From the NCBI GenBank assembly GCA_054601695.1, contig BAAHQB010000033.1, forward strand, positions 372,001 through 436,000: 64,000 bases of DNA, read 5' to 3'. The notes below the pieces were generated by a model. The model was not told the DNA's origin and ran no database searches. It saw only the letters and a list, made by a program, of their open reading frames with translations. Made by a program: the position numbers and the translations under genes. The stretch comes from Amorphochlora amoebiformis (lineage: Eukaryota; Cercozoa; Chlorarachniophyceae). Positions 54,833 through 64,000 of this stretch are shown here, in pieces. The number at the start of each line of letters is the position of its first letter. Positions within the stretch are counted from its first letter, which is position 1.

Positions 54833-56352
54833 TCTAAGTATTTCACGATCGGCTTGTCTAGTAGGCGAAAAACATCTTGGAAGGAAGGTACCTCAGTTCA
54901 GCTAAGCTTTCAGAAAGTGACATATCGAGCTGCACAGAGTGCCAATTGCAATGACCCGGTATATGAGTAATTACTAGAATTAGCCGGACAAGCTTGCCAC
55001 AGTACTCTTTCACAATTTACGATATATATCTTATAACGTTCCATAATATTGACTAGCTAGACTAGATTGACTCGAACCATCTACATCTACACTCTACCAT
55101 ATCTCGTATCTAGCATATCCTAGATATCTAGAAGCTTCAGACTACCTGAAAGTGATAGATGATCTTTATATATATACTAGTTTACTTAGATTACTAATTT
55201 AACTAGTTTAAACACATACCGTCGTAACCTAGTAACGTCGTATGATTATAGATTATAAACTTTCAACGGTGCGCAATGTACTAGTATCCTCTAGATCTAG
55301 TAGATCCTAGGTATCTGGGGTGTGTGCGGGGCTTACGTACATCTCTCAAGACATACTACTAGCTACTAGAGCTAGATCCAGAGACTAGTACTAGCTAGAC
55401 TAGACCTACTAGTAGTACTAGACCTAGAAGACTCTAGAGACTCTCTCTAGTCTCTCAGTCTCTAGCAGTGTTCTAGTCTAGTGTTGTCTAGATACTAGAG
55501 ATACTTAGTCTAGTTAGTCTAGTAACATTAGTCTGTTAGTAGCGCGCTAGACTAACTTAGAACTTATACTACTCTAGTAGTCACAACTAGACCACTAGAC
55601 TAGTACAGTAGTAGATACTAGTAGACGACTCGGTCTAAAATTTGCGATTTGGATCTTAACAACCAAACTGCATTTTATAATCGTTAATCACTAGAATCAC
55701 GCATCTAGCGCATGCGCAATTTTAAAGGAAATGATTCAAATGACTAGAATGACCATGAATTCGAAGTTCTAAGAAGGTAGAAGTACACTGAGGAAACTCG
55801 GTTATCTATCAGTCTAGAAAAATCTTTGAAGAAATCTTTGAAGAAATCTTGAAGCTCTATTCAATCACCAACCCTTTTTTTCTTATCATAGTAAATGTAA
55901 ATTTCGGATAAAACATCTTTTTTTCGGTTGATCTTGTTTTTTTTATTGGACTACAAAGTGAACGTGTGGACTACATTTGTGAAGACATGCAATACAATCC
56001 AGTTAAAAGGAATAGCGTTATGATATGTGTCGTATACACGTTATGTGTGATATGTGTCGTGAAACGTTATGTGTAACACTTTACATGTAAGATATGTCTG
56101 AAATTTGTATGCATGCTTAGAATATATGTACACAGAGAACGAAAATCATCCCGTGTACAACACAATACAACACATGGTAGGAAGTACATGCTCAAAAATA
56201 CTAAAACTCGACCTCTATATTCTCTTTGTCGGATTCACAAGACGACGAGAACAAAATTACGGTACGAAGAGAGAAGAGGGAGAAACAGGAAATAATACAA
56301 CAGACTAAAGAAAAATGGAAGAAGAAAAGAATTGTTGTCAAGGTTGCTGAAC
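54833..56352. other. Convergent intergenic region, CTAG-rich
   Basis: Between the protease TGA and the TAG of the next minus-strand gene. Positions 55040-55640 are dense in ctag, ctagta, agactctagagactc and related palindromes. Repeated tatgtgtcg/cgttatgtgt units lie at 56021-56080. No coding island and no TA microsatellite. Confidence 0.6.
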
Positions 56353-56473
56353 CTACACGACCACACGCTTTCTTTTTTCATCGGAGTAGATCTTATTCTT
56401 CTCTGCTTTCCCGGCAGGTTTCTTTACCTTCGATACAACAATAAAATTATATACATGTACATACACACAAACA

Positions 56474-56517
<44 letters not shown>

Positions 56518-56534
56518 CACATATATACATACAT

Positions 56535-56581
<47 letters not shown>

Positions 56582-57280
56582 GTGTGTGTGTGTGTATGAA
56601 AATAAAAATGAACAAATCTGTATCCACACACAAATATAATATACTTATATATATATTTATATATATATATATATATATATGTATAATATATATATATATA
56701 TTTATATATATATATGAATATACATATATATATATATATGTATATGAAGATTTAAATTATAACGTGTGTGTATAAATATTTATATACATATGAGATTATA
56801 ATTGTGTCTGTGTACATTTGTATATTCTCGAATACACATGTGTATGTATTCATATATTATATATATACATACATATGTATATATACATACGTTAATATAC
56901 ATGTATATAATAAACATATATGTTAAATTGTGATACTGGACATGTGGAGAAAGAGAGGAAAGCAAGAAAGCATTGAGAGAGATCTTATACCTTGGTCCAC
57001 GTAGTAGAGATGAGAGCCTGAATCTCCTTAACCCTTTCATCGCACTCGCGCGACTCCCGAGTAATTTGACTCTATTTCAGGGTTTGGGTTAAAAATTATT
57101 CGGCGATTTTGAGGGATTGAGTTCGGAAGTGATGAGGATATTCTATGGAGAGAGTGTGTTATTTTCAACTTCACATTTTCTGAGGGGGTATACATATACT
57201 ACATGACATACCAACTTGACTATACATCACATTATTACGCACACATAAATATAATGTGGATGTAATTAATAGATATCCTG

Positions 57281-57311
<31 letters not shown>

Positions 57312-57357
57312 GCCACATGTATATATATATGTTCATATATATATATATATATATATT

Positions 57358-57398
<41 letters not shown>

Positions 57399-57428
57399 TC
57401 ATATATATATATATATATATACATGTGT

Positions 57429-57461
<33 letters not shown>

Positions 57462-57855
57462 GGTGTGTGAGTGCGTGCGTGTGCATATCATGCACGTAAG
57501 CAATACATGCACATACATACCAAATACTCTAGATAGCAATTTGGAAGATAATCAAGGACCACTGATACAATTTGAGATGTTCGCCTGTGATTGTACATAC
57601 ATATATATATTTATATGTATATATATATATATTAGATATACATATATAAATGTGTGTGTGTGTAAAAATATTGTACATTTGTAGAAAAAACAATAGTATT
57701 TGTTCCCATGTACGACCTGCGCATAAACATACGCCATATATAACCCACACACACACATGGCGTACATATATATTATAAATATGAATATTTACAAATAATA
57801 TATATATTTATACATATGGATATATAAATATATATATATATATATATGTATATAC

Positions 57856-57887
<32 letters not shown>

Positions 57888-57893
57888 ACATAC

Positions 57894-57931
<38 letters not shown>

Positions 57932-58208
57932 GTGTGTGTGTGTATATATATGTATATATTATATAAATATATTTACATACATATATATATATATGTATAT
58001 TATGTATATATATATGTATAACATTCTTTGTAATGTATACATTGCAACATTTAATTACACATTTGACATATTGCATATATATATATATATATATATAGAT
58101 ATCGTATGTAGGCCAAATGTGTGTATATATGTACAATATAATTGGATATATTATACTTACATAAACATAAAAATACATATATCATATACATATGTATATC
58201 CATATAGG

Positions 58209-58260
<52 letters not shown>

Positions 58261-58298
58261 ATTTTTAAATATATTGTATACTATAGTATACATACATA

Positions 58299-58363
<65 letters not shown>

Positions 58364-58514
58364 AATATATATATACATATATATATATGTATATGTATAC
58401 GTATGTATATATTTACACACACACACATATCTATATATATATATATATACAGATATATATATATATATGTGATATGTATATACACGAACAGATATATGTA
58501 TACACACGATATAC

Positions 58515-58567
<53 letters not shown>

Positions 58568-58868
58568 ATGTATATACACGAACAGATATATGTATATACA
58601 CGATATACATATATATATATATATATACTGTATATATAGATATATATATACCTATTATATATATATATATATATATACATGTGTGTGTGTGTGTATTCAA
58701 AGCTCTCCTAATAATAAAGCACATCAAAAAGGCAACTTACAGCTTCGTTTGTAGAGCCTGCCGAATGTATGTATGAGAGAGCGCCTGCCTTCGGGTGTGT
58801 AACAACGGTGAATGCTTCCAAAGCAACTAAATAAATTTATTATTATTATTATTATTACAATATGTATC

Positions 58869-58902
<34 letters not shown>

Positions 58903-59184
58903 TACATATATATACATACCTATATATACATATATTTATATAATATATATCTATATCTGTCTATATATATCTATCTATATATATATATATATGTATATAA
59001 ATATATGTATATATACATATATATGCATACATATATATATATATATATTATATAGATAGATAGATATATGTATATATATATATATGTACACATATATATA
59101 TATACATATACACACATATACACATGTACATATATATTATATATATACAAATATATACTATATGTATTGTATGCCATGTATTAC

Positions 59185-59253
<69 letters not shown>

Positions 59254-59341
59254 TGTGTATGTATATTTATGCTTTTTCTATCTCGTTCATTTAAATAAAT
59301 CCATGCACACAAAAGAATGTGTATATCTTTCTAGACACACT

Positions 59342-59397
<56 letters not shown>

Positions 59398-59454
59398 CGC
59401 ACTACTACACATACATGTGAACGCGCCTAAATTTGTGCATTGCTTGTATATATG

Positions 59455-59539
<85 letters not shown>

Positions 59540-59616
59540 ATATATATACATACATATATATAATATATACATATACATATATAAAAATACACTTTAAACA
59601 CATTCATTTTACATTT

Positions 59617-59677
<61 letters not shown>

Positions 59678-59809
59678 TGTGTGTGTGTGTTATATATCTA
59701 TAAATACAACTTATTTGAATATGGATGTTCTTTAACCTCAGCTAAGTCTGCTTTGGTATTGTAGAGCTGGTTCTGAGTCTCAGACACCCTATTTATTAAA
59801 GGAGATATA

Positions 59810-59853
<44 letters not shown>

Positions 59854-59878
59854 ATTCATTAATGTTCATAAAGGTATA

Positions 59879-59925
<47 letters not shown>

Positions 59926-60072
59926 TTATAAATTTACATGTGTATATATGTGTATATACATATATATGTATACATAAATATATATACATATATATACGTA
60001 TATATATATGTATGTATATATATATATATATATATATGTGTATATTATTATTATTATTATTATACGCGCACA

Positions 60073-60109
<37 letters not shown>

Positions 60110-60168
60110 TATTATTATTATTATTATACGCGCACATGTACATATATATATATATATATACATATACA

Positions 60169-60199
<31 letters not shown>

Positions 60200-60204
60200 T
60201 ATTT

Positions 60205-60235
<31 letters not shown>

Positions 60236-60248
60236 CACATATATATAT

Positions 60249-60289
<41 letters not shown>

Positions 60290-60403
60290 ATGTATGTGAG
60301 TGAATATATATTTACGAATATTATATATGTGTGTGTACATGTGAGGATATATGTACATATACATTTATGTATGTATGTATACAGGTATTTATATGATATA
60401 TAA

Positions 60404-60434
<31 letters not shown>

Positions 60435-60576
60435 CTTATAAATATAATATATATATATATGTATATATGTATATATATATACATATAATATACATACATA
60501 TATAACATTACTATCATGTAAGTATATATATATGTATATATAAATATATATTATATATATATATATATATATGCAT

Positions 60577-60607
<31 letters not shown>

Positions 60608-60638
60608 GCTATATATTTATATTATATATATATATATA

Positions 60639-60687
<49 letters not shown>

Positions 60688-60855
60688 GGTCGTATGTATA
60701 CTATAGATGTACTCATTCAGCATATATAATAGAAATGATATACCAAATTCCATCTTTTGAAACCAATAATGGGAATATACATGTAAATAAATAAATACAC
60801 ACATAAATAAATGCATATACATATATATATATATGTGTACGTGTATATACGTTAC

Positions 60856-60894
<39 letters not shown>

Positions 60895-60917
60895 ATACAA
60901 TATATATATATATATTA

Positions 60918-60974
<57 letters not shown>

Positions 60975-61117
60975 GATGTATAATATACACGTACATATTA
61001 TATATCTATCTATATATATATATATATATAATGTGTACGTGTATATACGTTACATATATATATATATACATATATATAATATATATATACATATATATAT
61101 ACATTATATACATATAT

Positions 61118-61149
<32 letters not shown>

Positions 61150-61173
61150 GTATAATATACACGTACATATTAT

Positions 61174-61208
<35 letters not shown>

Positions 61209-61285
61209 CATATATATTATATATATATATATAATATATATATATATTATAATAATATATACATATATATATATATATATATACA

Positions 61286-61327
<42 letters not shown>

Positions 61328-61466
61328 TTATATTATATTATATTTATATATATATATATATATTTGTATGTATAAATATATATATATATATATGTGAATA
61401 ATGAGTATAGATAATCATAATATAAATATTTGCGTGTATACATTACATTGTATTGAAACATATTTG

Positions 61467-61509
<43 letters not shown>

Positions 61510-62268
61510 ACATAATATATATATATATATATATGTATGTATATATATATATATGTATATGTGTGTGTATGTATATATATATATATATATGCATACGTGC
61601 ATATATACACATGTGTATGCACAAATTTAGATATTGATGTATGCACGCCTAAAAGAGCTGAAATACCTCTCAATCTGCTCCCCCAATCGATTGATAAGAG
61701 GGGACGAGCTCTCCCTAACCAGACCACCAGCCTGGCTCTCAGGAGAAGCGCTTAAAAGGGTGCTTGAGAGAGCCGAGAGGGGCGTGGAGAAAGTCTCACG
61801 CAGGTAGCTGATCACAGAAGAGTACCTTGAGGCCCCGAATACCTAGGAAAAAGTTGGGAGTGAAAGGTCTAGCCGAGTTTTTATTTTGAAATTGAGGAGG
61901 GTAGTTTAAATCTTTCGTAATATTGGCAGATCTAAACAAGGAAGAAGAAAAGAGATAAGCCTTGCTCTATGGGAAAGAAACTGGGAGAAGGAATAAAACT
62001 TTAATAAGAACGAAACTCACCGGTCCAAGAATCTTCCCTTCTATCCCCGCGGCCTCTAAAACTCCAGAATTATGGTTTTGTACCCTTGCCCCACGGGTCT
62101 GGCTGGTGGAGTTACGGGTGCGGTTGGTAAAGTTTTCCGATGAGGTGCGATTGAGGGTGAGGGTGAGGGAGTCTTTCTCGACAAATAGCTCAGGGTTTGA
62201 GTTGCGGCGGCGACTCTTGGCGTCCGTGGAGGAGCTGCGTGATTTGATTGAAAACATAAATAAACATA

Positions 62269-62301
<33 letters not shown>

Positions 62302-62416
62302 TTGAATAATTTATATACCCGTATGCACATATACACATATATGTATTTAAACAATGCACATGTATATATTATATATGTATATATACACATGTACATATAT
62401 GTTCACAAATTTGATT

Positions 62417-62449
<33 letters not shown>

Positions 62450-62701
62450 TTATGTGTGTGTGTGTGAGAGAGACATATACACACATATATAGACGCATAT
62501 AATATTTACATTTGTTTTAAGAAAACATGACAAGTGTACATAAGCAGAAATCTCTTTTATTTATGTCGTATACATAAATATATATATCTATATATGTGTG
62601 TGTGTATATATAAAAATATATTTTTATATGTATATATATATAATATATTTATATATGTTTATTATATATATGTATATATATATTTAGATGTATCAAAATA
62701 A

Positions 62702-62735
<34 letters not shown>

Positions 62736-63380
62736 GTATACAAATACATATATATTATATTATATACCTATATTATACATATATATATAAAAATATATCT
62801 ACATATCTACATATACATACATGTATATCTATCTAAATAGATAAACGTATATGCATCTATTGTGTTGTATGCATACACGTTAATACACACGAATATTATG
62901 CGTACATAGCGGTATTCTTCATTCAGTTTGTATGTATACATATGTGTACATAATACTTTGATATATGCATACACCTAAATATGATATCAATGTATAAGTT
63001 TCATTTTTATCTACGTATATAGATGTAACATATTAAAATATGTGTGTATTCTATGTATTGTGCATCGACAAAGTACCTGTGAGCTTTCTGAAGGCACGAG
63101 ATTCCCCTCTTAAAAGTCGCCAACACACTGCGCACAGCAAAGCAAGACTTTCCAAGATTGCCCTAAATACCCCGAAAGCAAAATGAGTCAGAAATCTGAC
63201 GGAGAGAAGAAGATTCTCCAGTGTGAATCAACAAATATCCGAGCCATTTGCTCTCCCTGGTGGGTATGCATATGTTAAAATGTGCAGATTAATATATAAA
63301 ATATATATATATGCGATATGCATATACATATATGTATAATATATACACACACACATATATATATATATGTATATATATAT

Positions 63381-63425
<45 letters not shown>

Positions 63426-63720
63426 TATACATCACAATACCGAAGGAAAGATCGGATCCGGGATCCACAGCGGCGGTGGGCGGTATATTCCAGGGTGGAT
63501 TGAAACTCCTCCTGGAATCCCGGCTGAGATCTTGGGATTCGGAGCTCTCGCCGCCTTTCCCCTCTTATGGCCTCCATGGGTCCTGGAGGTTCTAGCCTGG
63601 GTTTTCTTAGCACCTCCAGACTTGGTGTCTTTTTGTACCGTCTTTTTCTCCAGGGGCAGAGGGTTAGGCTTGGATTTGACCTTAGGAGCAGCGTTGAGAA
63701 TCGGGGGCACCGGTTTGGGG
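56353..63720 (-). CDS. Unrecognised Ser-rich/coiled-coil protein (partial model, minus strand)
   Basis: Family not recognised. Supported exons (minus): about 63710-63441 (basic, Pro/Lys-rich; frame uncertain), 63174-63078 ([20 protein letters not shown]), 62243-62023 (Ser/Thr/Asn/Arg-rich, ending [15 protein letters not shown]), about 61852-61655 ([37 protein letters not shown]), 59790-59741 ([17 protein letters not shown]), 57071-56991 ([19 protein letters not shown]) and 56427-56353 ([26 protein letters not shown]). Phases fit among the second, third and fourth exons, and between the last two; the joins around 61655-57071 are unresolved and exons are probably missing. It may be a cytoskeletal or centrosomal coiled-coil protein, but nothing shows a function. 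The 5' end may lie outside the window. Confidence 0.5.
57530..58734 (-). repeat. TA/TG microsatellite intron sequence with a 95-bp direct duplication
   Basis: Mostly (TA)n. The block tgatatgtatatacacgaac at 58468 recurs at 58563 with near-identical flanks, a local duplication of about 95 bp. A small island at 57524-57588 could be an exon, but its frame is not settled. Confidence 0.65.
58735..58858. mobile_element. SINE-like 3' end with (ATT)n tail (tentative)
   Basis: An isolated approximately 100-bp island of balanced composition (agagcgcctgccttcgggtg, aatgcttccaaagcaac) surrounded by TA repeats and ending in an A/T-rich (TTA)7 tail. Such tails are typical of retroposon 3' ends. No promoter boxes or target-site duplication were identified. 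Confidence 0.3.
58859..61640 (-). repeat. 2.8-kb TA-microsatellite domain with embedded short duplications
   Basis: Near-continuous (TA)n with TG/CA tracts, interrupted only by the 59741-59790 exon. (TTA)n followed by cgcgcacatgtac occurs twice (60045-60075 and 60110-60140). cgtgtatatacgttacatat (60840, 61038) and its inverted relative tatacacgtacatattatat (60985, 61155) form a direct/inverted repeat set. Confidence 0.75.
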
Positions 63721-64000
63721 TTGATACGGGGAAATGGGGAATGTGAAGGGGGGGGGGCTAGCCAGAGGCCGACGACGTGTAAAGTGGGGTCGAAGTGGTT
63801 TCCTGGGAGGTTTATAGGGTTGATAATTTAGAATATAAATACCCACATGGACATATAAACTTACATTTATTTCTGTATGTAGTATTCATAACATTTTTGA
63901 TATCCAAAAACGAATATTATACGTGTATATATGTTTATTTTTACATATAATATATAATCATTTATATATATATATATATATATATAATATACATATAGTA

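Noticed and set aside
63184-63260. Plus-strand start [12 protein letters not shown] as a new gene
   Set aside because: Short, no following exon found on the plus strand, and it lies between phase-compatible minus-strand exons.

Overview
This is intron-dense nuclear DNA from a flagellated protist. Introns are GT..AG and most are filled with long (TA)n tracts, so protein-like signal survives only as short islands, mostly exons of 20-180 nt. I rebuilt genes by reading islands on both strands and requiring canonical splice sites, matching phases and family-like protein across the joins. Evidence for a motile cell is a nexin-dynein regulatory complex subunit (DRC2/CCDC65) and a tubulin-tyrosine-ligase-like enzyme. 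Evidence for organelles, possibly a complex plastid, is a PP2C phosphatase with a signal-peptide-plus-basic-leader N terminus and a helical-repeat (HPR/OPR-like) protein fused to an RluA pseudouridine synthase. TTAGGG-type arrays occur internally. I cannot name the species; an alveolate or other alga-related flagellate would fit.

Layout, left to right: PP2C phosphatase (-, 1-2622, 3' end outside the window) | shared promoter | FGGY carbohydrate kinase (+, 3001-about 15097) converging on a TTL-like ligase (-, 16174-30502) | 116-bp shared promoter | HPR-RluA fusion (+, 30619-41016), followed after 24 bp by an unrecognised gene (+, 41041-44625), converging on DRC2 (-, 45976-53498) | shared promoter | intronless papain-like protease with one in-frame TAA (+, 53846-54832) converging on a Ser-rich/coiled-coil gene (-, 56353 to the right part of the window, partial). 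Divergent pairs share short TA-poor promoters. The three convergent gaps contain CTAG/GTAC-rich palindromic DNA that is nearly free of TA tracts except in one place.

Repeat content is large: (TA)n and mixed TA/TG tracts in nearly every intron; TTAGGG and TTAGGG/GTCAGGG arrays inside TTL-like and DRC2 introns; a GTTTACACGG-based repeat family at two loci; an approximately 880-bp pyrimidine tract; and a 1.3-1.4 kb tandem duplication carrying one coding exon, separated by a homopolymer block that looks like poor sequence. Several introns hold decayed tandem copies of the neighbouring exon.

Exon joins are inferred from sequence alone. They are strongest for FGGY, TTL-like, DRC2 and PP2C, where every phase closes, and weaker for the end of HPR-RluA, for the middle of the unrecognised gene and for the last gene. 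No tRNA, rRNA, CRISPR array or intact transposon was recognised.
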